Origin: JBAXTZ01 sp037129925
GTDB taxonomy: Bacteria > Bacillota > Negativicutes > JBAXTZ01
Direction: 5' to 3'
DNA length: 64,000 nucleotides
Assembly: GCA_037129925.1 (NCBI GenBank)
Contig: JBAXTZ010000012.1
Coordinates: forward strand, 1 to 64,000
Positions 18,199-27,146 of this stretch are shown in pieces. Every line of letters starts with the position of its first letter. The stretch's first letter is position 1. A model generated the notes under the pieces. That model had not been told where the DNA came from and ran no database searches. It saw only the letters and a program-made list of their open reading frames with translations. The position numbers were made by a program, and so were the translations under genes.

Positions 18199-19551
18199 TT
18201 ATCTACCGAACATATTATTTAAACCAGCCATACTGTTGCCGCCTTTTTTGCCTGACATTTTCATTACGGTTTTCATCATTTTGCGCGCATCATCGAACTG
18301 TTTTAACAATCGGTTGACATCTTGTACCTGGGTGCCGCTGCCTTTAGCAACCCGCTGTTTACGGCGAGCGTTAAGGATTTCCGGTTTAGCGCGTTCTACA
18401 GGAGTCATTGAATAAATTATTGCCTCAACCCGCCCCATTTGCTTATTATCAATCTTGGCATCCTTGAGTTGCGCCATTTGTTTGCCCATGCCAGGAATCA
18501 TACCCATGATTTGAGAAAGCGAGCCGATTTTTTTAATCTGTTGTAGTTGATCGAGAAAATCATCTAAAGTGAATTCCTGCTTGCGCAGTTTTTTCTCCAG
18601 CTCCGCTGACTTTTTTTCATCGAATATCGATTCAGCTTTTTCAATAAGCGATAGCATATCGCCCATACCGAGGATTCGTTGCGCCATTCGATCGGGAAAA
18701 AACGGTTCGATACCATCAAGTTTCTCACCGGTACCGATATATTTAATCGGTTTTCCAGTGATAGCTCTGATTGACAACGCCGCTCCGCCACGAGCATCTC
18801 CGTCTAATTTCGTCAAAATAACGCCATCAACTCCCAAGCGGCTGTTGAAAGTTTCTGCAACATTAACCGCGTCCTGACCGGTCATAGCATCGACTACCAG
18901 CAGAATCTCATGCGGCTTGGTAACAGTCTTGAGGTTAATCAGTTCCTGCATCAACGACTCGTCAATATGCAACCGACCGGCGGTGTCAATGATCATAACA
19001 TCGCGAGCGTGCTGATGAGCATACTTGAGCGCATTTGAAACTATCGTTATCGGATTGGCATTGTCGCCCATTTCAAAAACCGGCACACCGACTTGTTCAC
19101 CGACAACTTGCAACTGCTTTATTGCCGCCGGTCGGTAAATATCTGCTGCAACCAGCATTGGTTTTTTACCTTGTTTTGTGAGAACGGCAGCTAATTTTGC
19201 TGCTGTCGTTGTTTTACCACTACCTTGCAGACCGACCATCATAATTACTGTTGGCGGTTTTGAAGACATGGTAATCCGGCTTTGAGCCGAACCCATGAGT
19301 TCAGTAAGTTCATCATTCACTATTTTAATAATGTGCTGCACCGGTGTCAGGCTGGAAATCACTTCCTGTCCTATCGACCGTGCTTTAATTTTAGCGACGA
19401 ACTCCTTGACAACTTTGAAATTAACGTCCGCTTCAAGCAGCGCCATCCGGACATCGCGCATCGCCTCGGCGACATCCGCCTCGGTGATTTTTCCACGACC
19501 ACGTAGCTTCTTAAACGTTAATTCAAGTTTTTCTGATAAGCTTTGAAACAT
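18199..19551 (-). CDS. ffh: Signal recognition particle GTPase Ffh (SRP54)
   Basis: The protein core of SRP; it binds the 4.5S RNA gene product encoded at about 55.1 kb and targets membrane proteins to FtsY. It has 450 residues: an N helical bundle, then a G domain with P-loop GLQGSGKTT (about 106-114), DTAGRL and TKLDG, then a methionine-rich M domain (MGMIPGMGKQMAQL and a C-terminal MKTVMKMSGKK stretch). Twenty-four nt after ylxM. Confidence 0.97.
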   Translation of the reverse strand: MFQSLSEKLELTFKKLRGRGKITEADVAEAMRDVRMALLEADVNFKVVKEFVAKIKARSIGQEVISSLTPVQHIIKIVNDELTELMGSAQSRITMSSKPPTVIMMVGLQGSGKTTTAAKLAAVLTKQGKKPMLVAADIYRPAAIKQLQVVGEQVGVPVFEMGDNANPITIVSNALKYAHQHARDVMIIDTAGRLHIDESLMQELINLKTVTKPHEILLVVDAMTGQDAVNVAETFNSRLGVDGVILTKLDGDARGGAALSIRAITGKPIKYIGTGEKLDGIEPFFPDRMAQRILGMGDMLSLIEKAESIFDEKKSAELEKKLRKQEFTLDDFLDQLQQIKKIGSLSQIMGMIPGMGKQMAQLKDAKIDNKQMGRVEAIIYSMTPVERAKPEILNARRKQRVAKGSGTQVQDVNRLLKQFDDARKMMKTVMKMSGKKGGNSMAGLNNMFGR

Positions 19552-19575
19552 AATTACCTCTTAATAAAACTGAAT

Positions 19576-19893
19576 TTATGCAATTTCCTTTAATTCGACT
19601 AGCGTCTGACGAATGTCAGCCGCAGTTGAAAGTTCAAGCAATCTATCAATTAAAGTGTCGCGCCGCTCCTGTTTTTCGACAAGCCGGAGCTTTTGCTCAA
19701 GCTGTTCAAGTTGGTCGGACGATTTTTTTAAGGAGTCATTGACCGCTTGCTTAGATATTGCCAGATTAATTGCGATTTCAGTAAACGACAAATCCTCAAG
19801 AAAATGTAGCGCAAATATTTGTTGCTGTTTTTCGGTTAATAGCAACCGGTATTCATCAAATAATTTGATATAAGTTAACTTCTTCTCTAACAT
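19576..19893 (-). CDS. ylxM: SRP-associated helix-turn-helix protein YlxM
   Basis: A 105-residue putative DNA-binding protein, the usual partner of ffh. A sigma-factor-region-4-like helix-turn-helix spans roughly residues 20-65 (LTEKQQQIFALHF...LSFTEIA...ISKQAVNDSLKK), followed by a charged coiled coil. I chose ATG 19893 (MLEKKLTYIKLFDEY). A consensus promoter ends only 9 nt upstream, so the mRNA would be nearly leaderless; codons further upstream fall inside the promoter. Confidence 0.9.
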   Translation of the reverse strand: MLEKKLTYIKLFDEYRLLLTEKQQQIFALHFLEDLSFTEIAINLAISKQAVNDSLKKSSDQLEQLEQKLRLVEKQERRDTLIDRLLELSTAADIRQTLVELKEIA

Positions 19894-19902
19894 AACTAGC
19901 GT

Positions 19903-19931
19903 ATTATAGCTGATAAAAAAAATGCTGTCAA
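19903..19931 (-). promoter_or_regulatory. Consensus sigma-70 promoter of the ylxM-ffh operon
   Basis: On the minus strand a perfect TTGACA (19931-19926) and perfect TATAAT (19908-19903) have a 17-nt spacer. The -35 box is part of the second arm of the ftsY terminator hairpin, and the spacer contains its U8 tract. The predicted transcription start (about 19896) is 2-5 nt before the ylxM ATG. Confidence 0.85.
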
Positions 19932-19950
19932 GCACTAATACTTGACAGCA
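19915..19950 (-). terminator. Intrinsic terminator of the gal-ftsY unit, fused with the ylxM promoter
   Basis: TGCTGTCAAG and CTTGACAGCA form a perfect 10-bp stem (19923-19932 with 19941-19950) and an 8-nt loop, followed on the minus strand by eight T residues (19922-19915). It lies 12 nt beyond the ftsY stop codon. Confidence 0.92.
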
Positions 19951-19961
19951 ACCTAAATATT

Positions 19962-20873
19962 CTATTTCTCAAACAGCGCTCTGGCATAATCTTCTGCCAC
20001 GAATGGTCGCAGGTCATCGATTCCTTCGCCGACACCTACCCATTTTACTGGAATTCCGAGCTCGTTTTTGACCGCGATTATCGCGCCGCCTTTGGCTGTG
20101 CCGTCAATCTTCGTCAACACCAGCCCGGTTACTTGCGCGGCCTCGGAAAACAGTTTTGCCTGACTGATAGCGTTCTGCCCGGTAGTGCCGTCGAGCACCA
20201 TTAATGTTTCGTGCGGAGCTCCCGGCAGTTCACGGGCAACCACCCGGCGGATTTTCTTAAGTTCTTCCATTAGATTGGACTTTGTTTGTAGTCTTCCAGC
20301 AGTGTCGATGAAAATAACATCCGCGCCACGGGCGATACCGGATTTAACAGTATCAAATGCCACCGCCGCCGGATCGGAACCTTCTTTTTGTTTTATTACA
20401 TCAACCTTGGCACGCTTCGCCCACTCTTCGAGTTGCTCAATCGCTGCTGCGCGGAAAGTATCGGCGGCTCCTAGCAAAACCTTTTTCCCTTGTTGGCGGT
20501 AATAATTTGCTAATTTACCAATCGTAGTTGTCTTACCAGCGCCGTTAACACCGATGACAAATACAACGTGCGGTTTGCCAAGTAATTCAGTTGAACCATT
20601 TTGCGCAACCAAAATATCGTAAACGATTTTTTCCAAATATGGTTTAACCATTTCGACAATAGTTATTTCCCGATTTTTGATTTTCAACCGAAGTTCAGAC
20701 ATGATTTGGTGCACGGTGCGAGTGCCGACATCGGCGGTCAATAAAATCATTTCAATTTCATCGACAAAATCATCATCTAAAGCCACCGAACCAAGGACTA
20801 AATTATCGATTTTCAGCGAAAGAGAATCACGGGTTTTACTAAGCCCGTCTTTCAGTTTGTCATAAAAACTCAT
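19962..20873 (-). CDS. ftsY: Signal recognition particle receptor FtsY
   Basis: A membrane-associated GTPase that docks SRP-ribosome complexes. It has 303 residues, the short form without an acidic A domain: N helical bundle, then GVNGAGKTTTIGKLA P-loop (about residues 110-124), AADTFRAAAIEQL, DTAGRLQ and TKIDGTAKGGA. The start overlaps the M29 peptidase stop by 4 nt (ATGA type), so here ftsY is the last gene of the galactose operon rather than the usual smc-ftsY pair. Confidence 0.97.
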   Translation of the reverse strand: MSFYDKLKDGLSKTRDSLSLKIDNLVLGSVALDDDFVDEIEMILLTADVGTRTVHQIMSELRLKIKNREITIVEMVKPYLEKIVYDILVAQNGSTELLGKPHVVFVIGVNGAGKTTTIGKLANYYRQQGKKVLLGAADTFRAAAIEQLEEWAKRAKVDVIKQKEGSDPAAVAFDTVKSGIARGADVIFIDTAGRLQTKSNLMEELKKIRRVVARELPGAPHETLMVLDGTTGQNAISQAKLFSEAAQVTGLVLTKIDGTAKGGAIIAVKNELGIPVKWVGVGEGIDDLRPFVAEDYARALFEK

Positions 20874-21970
20874 ATCAAAAATTCTCCATCCTTATAAATC
20901 AGTTCGCCATCAGCGTATATTTCGCCGCCATTACGCATATCGCAAAGCATATCCCAGTGAATAAGCGATTGATTACAAGGGCCGCACTCCCCGTAACCAT
21001 TTCCAATCGCAAAGTGTATTGTTCCGCCAATTTTTTCATCAAACAGCATATTTCGCGTAAAGCGTTGGATGCCAAAATTTGTACCGATAGCTACCTCACC
21101 AAAATAGCGGGCGCCGGCATCAATGTCTAGTAATGTATTTAACAAATCTTCGCCTTTATCAGCAGTTGCTTCAACCACCTTTCCACACTCGACGCGCAGA
21201 AAAATATTCTCAATGGCTTTTCCCATATATATTCCCGGGAAACTAAACCGGATATGACCATTTATGCCATCGGGCTTGGGCGCTGTAAACACTTCACCGT
21301 CCGGAAAATTAACCTGTCCTGCACAGCTCACCCACTTTTGGCCGCTGACATCCGCTGAAATATCAGTGTCTTTCGACACAAAACGAACTAGTGATTTTTG
21401 GTCGAGTATTGCGCAAAGTCGTTTTTGTTCCAGATCAATGGTTTCCCAATACGCGGCCGGGTTAGCTTCATCCAAATGACCAGCGCCGTAGACAAATTCC
21501 TCATACTCGGAAAAACTCATCTCGGCTTCCTGGGCATCGGAATGGGTTGGAAATTGGGTGCCGCACCAACGTAAGCTGCCATCGGCCATCCGGTTCATAT
21601 ATATTTCCCGCCAACTGCGCGCGCCTTCGGATAGCATTTTTAAGCGCTCGGCAGCTACACCGGAATTGGCGCGAGTGTTCGTATTTGCCCAGGCCGTCAG
21701 CCAGACATCTGCGCGATCGATGGCGAACTTTTGAATTTCTCGTTCATGCTTAAGTTGTGATTCACTGGCGTAACGGACAAATTTATCCGCTACATCAGAA
21801 ATGCCAATCACCGTTTCAAAATGCCCTCCAGCTTTTAGCACCTCTTCAGCGACAGCTTCTACCCATTTTGCCGCAACGGCATCAGCTTGTATTAACACGA
21901 ATTCGCCCGGTTGAACTTTTGCTGAATAATTGACGACCAAGTGCGCCAGTTTCTGTAATCGATTGTCCAT
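20870..21970 (-). CDS. ampS: M29 family aminopeptidase
   Basis: A metal-dependent aminopeptidase of about 366 residues, related to AmpS/thermophilic aminopeptidase T. C-terminal metal-site motifs include GKAIENIFLRVECGKV, a tyrosine/glycine stretch near RYFGEVAIGTN, and the GNGYGECG and HWDMLCDM motifs. Substrate specificity cannot be read from the sequence. ATG 21970 is preferred over GTG 21976, which overlaps the GAGGTG ribosome site. It is 31 nt downstream of galE and coupled to ftsY. Confidence 0.9.
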   Translation of the reverse strand: MDNRLQKLAHLVVNYSAKVQPGEFVLIQADAVAAKWVEAVAEEVLKAGGHFETVIGISDVADKFVRYASESQLKHEREIQKFAIDRADVWLTAWANTNTRANSGVAAERLKMLSEGARSWREIYMNRMADGSLRWCGTQFPTHSDAQEAEMSFSEYEEFVYGAGHLDEANPAAYWETIDLEQKRLCAILDQKSLVRFVSKDTDISADVSGQKWVSCAGQVNFPDGEVFTAPKPDGINGHIRFSFPGIYMGKAIENIFLRVECGKVVEATADKGEDLLNTLLDIDAGARYFGEVAIGTNFGIQRFTRNMLFDEKIGGTIHFAIGNGYGECGPCNQSLIHWDMLCDMRNGGEIYADGELIYKDGEFLI

Positions 21971-22001
21971 GAACACCTCATATATAGCTTTCAGCTTTCA
22001 G

Positions 22002-22991
22002 TTAATAGTTTTTATATCCATTTGGATGATTACTGTGCCAGTTCCACGCGGTTTTGATAATTTCTTCCACATTTGTATATACCGGTTCCCAACCAAGTTC
22101 GGCTCTGATTTTTGCGGAATCGGCGACTAATACTGCCGGATCACCTTCGCGCCGCGGCACAAAGTCTCGTTTAATTGCCTTTCCAGTGACCCGCTCGGCA
22201 GCATCAATAATTTCTTTAACAGAAAAACCGTTACCCACACCAAGATTATATGCCGTTGACGAACCACCGCTTTGCAAATACTCCAGAGCCAGCATATGCG
22301 CTAGCGCCAAATCGTTAATATGGATGTAGTCGCGGACACAAGTACCGTCGGCGGTCGGGTAATCAGTGCCAAATATTTTTATACTGTCGCGTTTGCCGCT
22401 GGCAGCGAACAAGACTAACGGGATTAAGTGGCTTTCCGGCTCGTGATCCTCACCGATTGCGCCGCTCGGGTCAGCGCCGCAAGCATTAAAATAGCGCAAT
22501 GCTACAAATCGCAAACCGTAGGCGTGTGAGTAATCGTTCATTGCCTGTTCCATAATCCATTTTGTTCGTCCGTAGGGATTGGTTTGAATTTTCGCAACAT
22601 CTTCAGTAATTGGTACGCGCTCCGGTTCGCCAAATACCGCGGCGGTTGATGAAAACACAAGTTGTTTAACATTAGTTGCCAGCATCGCGCTTAACAACGA
22701 CAACGTGCCGACTACGTTGTTTCGATAATATTGTTGAGGATCAATTACCGATTCACCAACTTGAATAAATGCCGCAAAATGCACTACAGCCTCAATTTGA
22801 TATTGTTGAATTGTTGTTATCAATAACGATTCATCAAAAATATCACCTTGAACGAACACAAACTCACTTATTGCTTCAACATGCCCTTTGGAAAGATTAT
22901 CGTATATTATGACGTTATGTTGGTTTTCTCTTAACAACTTGGCAGTATGTGAACCGATATATCCGGCGCCGCCAACAACTAATATATTCAT
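22002..22991 (-). CDS. galE: UDP-glucose 4-epimerase
   Basis: Interconverts UDP-galactose and UDP-glucose in the Leloir pathway. An extended SDR of 329 residues with NAD-binding GGAGYIGSHT (residues 7-16), a catalytic Ser/Thr-rich SSTAAVFG segment, and the active-site YGRTK (Tyr-x-x-x-Lys) near residue 145. It is 13 nt downstream of galK. Confidence 0.96.
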   Translation of the reverse strand: MNILVVGGAGYIGSHTAKLLRENQHNVIIYDNLSKGHVEAISEFVFVQGDIFDESLLITTIQQYQIEAVVHFAAFIQVGESVIDPQQYYRNNVVGTLSLLSAMLATNVKQLVFSSTAAVFGEPERVPITEDVAKIQTNPYGRTKWIMEQAMNDYSHAYGLRFVALRYFNACGADPSGAIGEDHEPESHLIPLVLFAASGKRDSIKIFGTDYPTADGTCVRDYIHINDLALAHMLALEYLQSGGSSTAYNLGVGNGFSVKEIIDAAERVTGKAIKRDFVPRREGDPAVLVADSAKIRAELGWEPVYTNVEEIIKTAWNWHSNHPNGYKNY

Positions 22992-23004
22992 AAATTACCT
23001 CGAA

Positions 23005-24168
23005 TCAATCAATTTTTCTAGTGCCGGAGCCGATTGCCGAAATATAAAATTCCGCTTTCAATCCGATACGTTCAAAATATTTTTCGCCCACCACAGTAAT
23101 AAAATCATCTAGCGCCGCAGTTTTCACCAGTGCAATGGCACAACCACCGAACCCGGCTCCAGTCATTCGCGCGCCGATACATTCTTTGTGATTCAGTGCT
23201 TCTTCGACAATGGTATCCAATTCAATTCCGGTTACCTGATAATAATCTTTGAGCGATTGATGTGAAGCGTTCAGCAAGTCTCCAAAATAGGTCAAATTAT
23301 TTGCTTTTAGCGCCTCAACCGCATCTAAAACCCGACGATTTTCCGATATCGCGTGCAATGCGCGTTTCCGAAGAATTGGATCGACAATTGATTTTAATGC
23401 TAAGTCCGGCGTTGCCTGGCACAGATTGGCAATCGTACCGTCGCGTTTTTTTATACAATCAAGGGCTGCATCACATTCCGCTCGACGTTCGTTATATTTG
23501 GAATCGGCTAATTCGCGGCGTTTGTTGGTATTCATAATCACCAAACTATAATCGCCTAACGTCAATGGCGCATACTGATACTCGATAGTCGCGCAATCCA
23601 GCAATATCGCCCGATCGGCTTTCCCCATTGCTACAGTAAACTGATCCATTATTCCGCAATTTACTTTGATGAAATTATTTTCAACTTGTTTACAATCTTT
23701 TGCCATCTGCACGCCGTCAACTTCTAAACCGGCTAATGACATAATTAAATAATACATCAACGTTTCAAGAGCAGCCGAAGAAGACAGTCCGGCTCCATCC
23801 GGCAGCGAGCTGCTAAACAAAATATCGCAACCGCTGACCGCGACACCGCGATCAATTAATAATTTGACAACTCCTTTGGGATAATTACCCCAGCCGTCTT
23901 GTTCGTTGTTTACGATTGCGGCATCTATATTGATTATTACTTGTCCATCAGCGTTTAACGACCGCATAATTATGTTGCGGTCAAGACGCTTACGAACAAT
24001 CGCCGTTATTCCCAAAGTCAATGCCGCCGGGAAAACGTATCCACCGTTATAATCGATGTGTTCACCGATTAAATTAACCCGACCTGGTGAAAAGTATTCC
24101 TGAATAGCCAAATCGCTGTCGCCAAAGAACTCAATGAATTTCAGCCTTAATTCCTGAGTATTCATCAT
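23005..24168 (-). CDS. galK: Galactokinase
   Basis: Phosphorylates galactose at C1. A GHMP kinase of 387 residues with the galactokinase signature GRVNLIGEHIDYNGG (about 29-43), GHMP motif 2 LPDGAGLSSSAA (about 123-134) and the C-terminal GARMTGAGFGGC motif. ATG 24168 has AAAGGA 6 nt upstream. It lies between galT (21-nt gap) and galE. Confidence 0.97.
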   Translation of the reverse strand: MMNTQELRLKFIEFFGDSDLAIQEYFSPGRVNLIGEHIDYNGGYVFPAALTLGITAIVRKRLDRNIIMRSLNADGQVIINIDAAIVNNEQDGWGNYPKGVVKLLIDRGVAVSGCDILFSSSLPDGAGLSSSAALETLMYYLIMSLAGLEVDGVQMAKDCKQVENNFIKVNCGIMDQFTVAMGKADRAILLDCATIEYQYAPLTLGDYSLVIMNTNKRRELADSKYNERRAECDAALDCIKKRDGTIANLCQATPDLALKSIVDPILRKRALHAISENRRVLDAVEALKANNLTYFGDLLNASHQSLKDYYQVTGIELDTIVEEALNHKECIGARMTGAGFGGCAIALVKTAALDDFITVVGEKYFERIGLKAEFYISAIGSGTRKID

Positions 24169-24189
24169 TATAAATCCTTTCCAAAAAAT

Positions 24190-25179
24190 CTATTGATTAT
24201 ATTTACTGACAAATTCAGCATACGCTACGCGTAAATTTTCTACGGTGTCTTCGACAGCCACCGGGTTACAAGCCGCCCAAGCGCCCATCTCCGAACCAGC
24301 GTAATATTTTACCTTATGTGCTTCGCGAAGCGGCGGATAAAACTCAATATGAAAATGAAAATATTCATGAGCCTTGCTATATTCCGGCGAATTAACCGGA
24401 GTTTGGTGAATACACATCATATAGGGAAATAGTTTGTCAAACATTGTATCCATCGCTCCGGTAATGTTTCTTAACATTACCGCTAAATCCAATCGCTCAG
24501 CTTCGTTTGCTTCTGGCAACGCGCCGAAATGGCGTTTGGACAAAATAAATACTCCGTACGGGTAGTCGGTAAAAAACGGCAGGTAAGCGATAAACGAGTC
24601 GTTTTCGGCAATGATGCGCTTGCCGGCTGCTAATTCTTCCCGATTCATTGCGCACATTAAGCACTCGCAATTATCCGCATAGTACTGCTGACAACTATCA
24701 AGCTCAACGGCCAATTTTTGCGGTATCCAGCTATAGCCGTAAATTTGGCCGTGAGGGTGCGGCATTGTTACGCCAACTTCCTCGCCGCGATTTTCAAATT
24801 CAAAAATATATTTAATCTTGGCATCTTTGGAATACTCGCTGAATCGTTCCGCCCATAAATCTACCAACTTTTTTATATGCGCTACCGGCAGTTGCGGCAA
24901 AGTAATGTTATGCTCCGGTGAATATAGTATTACTTCACATTTGCCGTAGTTTTCGACAACTGGATACAATTTTGTTGACAAACTTTCTGGAGTTTCCGGA
25001 GATTGTGTCAATGCCGGAAAATCATTTGGATACACCAACACATCATATCCTTCATCCGGGACCTTTCCCGAACCAGGACAAAACGGACACCAGTTTTTGG
25101 GCAAGTGCGGTCGCCCTTGACGGTTGCTTGCAACCATCGTCCATGTGCGAAGTAGCGGATTCCAACGAAGTTCAGCCAT
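24190..25179 (-). CDS. galT: Galactose-1-phosphate uridylyltransferase
   Basis: Exchanges UMP between UDP-glucose and galactose-1-phosphate. A HIT-superfamily enzyme of 329 residues with active-site HPHGQIYGY (catalytic His in HxHxQ form, PHPHGQ, near residue 142), CPFCPGS and CECLMC metal-site cysteines and the C-terminal HFHIEFYPP. It is the class I enzyme. Twelve nt after the upstream pyridoxal-phosphate enzyme. Confidence 0.96.
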   Translation of the reverse strand: MAELRWNPLLRTWTMVASNRQGRPHLPKNWCPFCPGSGKVPDEGYDVLVYPNDFPALTQSPETPESLSTKLYPVVENYGKCEVILYSPEHNITLPQLPVAHIKKLVDLWAERFSEYSKDAKIKYIFEFENRGEEVGVTMPHPHGQIYGYSWIPQKLAVELDSCQQYYADNCECLMCAMNREELAAGKRIIAENDSFIAYLPFFTDYPYGVFILSKRHFGALPEANEAERLDLAVMLRNITGAMDTMFDKLFPYMMCIHQTPVNSPEYSKAHEYFHFHIEFYPPLREAHKVKYYAGSEMGAWAACNPVAVEDTVENLRVAYAEFVSKYNQ

Positions 25180-25191
25180 TGTTCCTCCAAA

Positions 25192-26145
25192 TCAATTAAT
25201 AATGTTCATTTGTTCAAGCGCAAATATACCATTAGCGCCACCAGTATGCCAAAACAGAACCCGACTGGCCTTGGAAATGACTCCGGTCTTAATAGCCTGC
25301 AATATAGCGGCAAACGCCTTGGCAGTATAAACGTGGTCAAGCATTATTCCTTCGCTCTGCAACAAAGTTTTTAACGCGGTCATGCATTCCACAGTAGCTA
25401 TTCCGTAGCCTCGACCAATAAAGCTGTCGTCAATATCCGTCTGAGCACAACGATATTCAGAGTAATCGCTAATAAAATTGTTGGCAAGCGCTGCCGCTTG
25501 GATATTTGATGCTAAAACCGATATACCTCGCAACCGGTCTAAGCAACCAAACTTTTCCAAACCGACTGCAAGACCGGCGTAAGTCCCCCCAGAACCGACT
25601 GCCACATAATGCGAGTCAAAGCACTTGATATACTCCTGACTATTGACTTCTTGTACTGCATCAATATATCCGCGAACAGTCAACGCTGTCGAAGCACCTA
25701 GTGGCACAATATATGGTTTTTTGCCAAGCGTTTGTAATTCTGATTTAAGCCGTTCCAGCGCCAACGGTAATTCATCTAGTGAAACCTTTCCCAAGTATTT
25801 AACCGTTATATCAGAAAGCGAGTTGAGTAAGTTATTTGCTTTGAGTTGAATATTATCCGGATCGCACATGTAGGCCGCAACGCTGTGCAAACCCAGCCGA
25901 TTTGCTAATGGAATTCCGGCGCGAATCATGTTCGATTGCGGACCACCGGCGAATATCAATGTATCCGCCTTTTTTCTCAAAGCATCGGCAAACAAATATT
26001 CAAATTTCCGCAACTTATTACCACCCAGCATAAAGTCACCGGTAAGATCATCGCGTTTAATCCAGATTTCAACATCCAAAGCTGAACTCAAATTGTCTAA
26101 AAACTGTAACGGTGTTGGCGAATTAATCAAAGATAATTTTTTCAT
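25192..26145 (-). CDS. Pyridoxal-phosphate enzyme, D-cysteine desulfhydrase/ACC deaminase family
   Basis: A fold-type II PLP protein of 317 residues. The PLP lysine is in GGNKLRKFEY at about residue 43. A GGPQSN phosphate/substrate loop, VGSGGTYAGL and WHTGGANG motifs follow. The family includes D-cysteine desulfhydrase (D-cysteine to pyruvate, sulfide and ammonia) and ACC deaminase; the sequence alone does not decide between them, and a desulfhydrase is more likely in an anaerobe. It heads the galTKE-ampS-ftsY unit. A possible TTGCTT-N16-TATAAA promoter lies in the 26146-26239 gap. Confidence 0.85.
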   Translation of the reverse strand: MKKLSLINSPTPLQFLDNLSSALDVEIWIKRDDLTGDFMLGGNKLRKFEYLFADALRKKADTLIFAGGPQSNMIRAGIPLANRLGLHSVAAYMCDPDNIQLKANNLLNSLSDITVKYLGKVSLDELPLALERLKSELQTLGKKPYIVPLGASTALTVRGYIDAVQEVNSQEYIKCFDSHYVAVGSGGTYAGLAVGLEKFGCLDRLRGISVLASNIQAAALANNFISDYSEYRCAQTDIDDSFIGRGYGIATVECMTALKTLLQSEGIMLDHVYTAKAFAAILQAIKTGVISKASRVLFWHTGGANGIFALEQMNIIN

Positions 26146-26239
26146 AAACTTTCCCTAAACAAATCCCACTTCAGATTAATATTTATTTATAGTACAATTC
26201 GACATAAAAGCAAAACATCCTGCAATATTACAAAATATA

Positions 26240-27064
26240 TTATTGATTTCGATACGAATTTATTTCCTGTTGGTCAAATAACCAGACAAAAGCCTCACCA
26301 AACCGCCCCGCCCAAGCCGATTCATGATGAGTGCTATCCTTCTCGATTACCAATTTTAATTCAGCTTCCGGAAAACCAATTTTCTTTAGTGTACGATTGG
26401 CAGCAATTACATTATCGGCATACTTTTTAGATAGCCGTTTAGACTTATGAACTTCATTAGTGCCGACATCGTTATATATTTTCATCGGATATTTTCGCGA
26501 AAAGTCAGTCATCTCATTCCAGCCGATACCCATTGCCGGTGAAAACGATGCAATTTTCCCGAAAACGTTTTGAAATTTCAGACCGATATACAAGGAAATC
26601 AGACCACCCATTGAGCTACCGCCGATACCGGTAGTCTCGCGAAATGGTAAAGTTCGAAAATTCAGGTCAATGAATGGTTTTAGTGAGAATATGATAAATT
26701 CAGCATATTTGTCGGCTTCCATTCCCGGCATGTATTCGCGTTGGCGTAACGTACTGTTTTCGACAGCAACAACTATCGCGCCGTCATGAAAGCCGTGTTT
26801 GGAGTACATATCTAGCGTTTCATCAACATACCACTCGCCGGAACACGAAGTTGCCGGATCGAACATGTTTTGACCGTCATTCATATATAGCACCGGGTAA
26901 CGCTTAGCCATTGCAATGTCATAATCCTTTGGTAAATAAATCCAAATTTGGCGTTTGCGTTTTAACTGAGGCATGGGAAAGTTTTTAATAATTTTTACTT
27001 TCCCACAAATCTGGTGTTTCTTTTCGTCGTTTTCAAATGCTTCATACCAATCCATTATTTTCAT
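26240..27064 (-). CDS. Alpha/beta-hydrolase esterase (esterase D / enterochelin-esterase-like)
   Basis: 274 residues from ATG 27064, which has GGAG 5 nt upstream. The nucleophile elbow is GGSSMGG (around residue 131). YPVLYMNDGQNMFD is an upstream oxyanion segment typical of the family, and a C-terminal Asp and the His in STHHESAW complete the probable catalytic triad. No signal peptide is visible, so it is probably cytoplasmic. The substrate is unknown; carbohydrate esters are possible. It stands alone, separated from nfnB by a terminator. Confidence 0.85.
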   Translation of the reverse strand: MKIMDWYEAFENDEKKHQICGKVKIIKNFPMPQLKRKRQIWIYLPKDYDIAMAKRYPVLYMNDGQNMFDPATSCSGEWYVDETLDMYSKHGFHDGAIVVAVENSTLRQREYMPGMEADKYAEFIIFSLKPFIDLNFRTLPFRETTGIGGSSMGGLISLYIGLKFQNVFGKIASFSPAMGIGWNEMTDFSRKYPMKIYNDVGTNEVHKSKRLSKKYADNVIAANRTLKKIGFPEAELKLVIEKDSTHHESAWAGRFGEAFVWLFDQQEINSYRNQ

Positions 27065-27103
27065 ACTGTCTCCACTTTCTTCCCGGCTTTTGCGCAACAA
27101 CAA

Positions 27104-27127
27104 ACAGGCTGCATATGCAGCCTGTTA
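27104..27127 (-). terminator. Intrinsic terminator after nfnB
   Basis: A perfect 24-base palindrome (AACAGGCTGCAT and its complement) is followed on the minus strand by TTGTTGTTG. It lies 19 nt downstream of the nfnB stop and closes the folD-fhs-metF-nfnAB run. Confidence 0.8.
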
Positions 27128-27146
27128 AATCTACTTGGATATTCTA

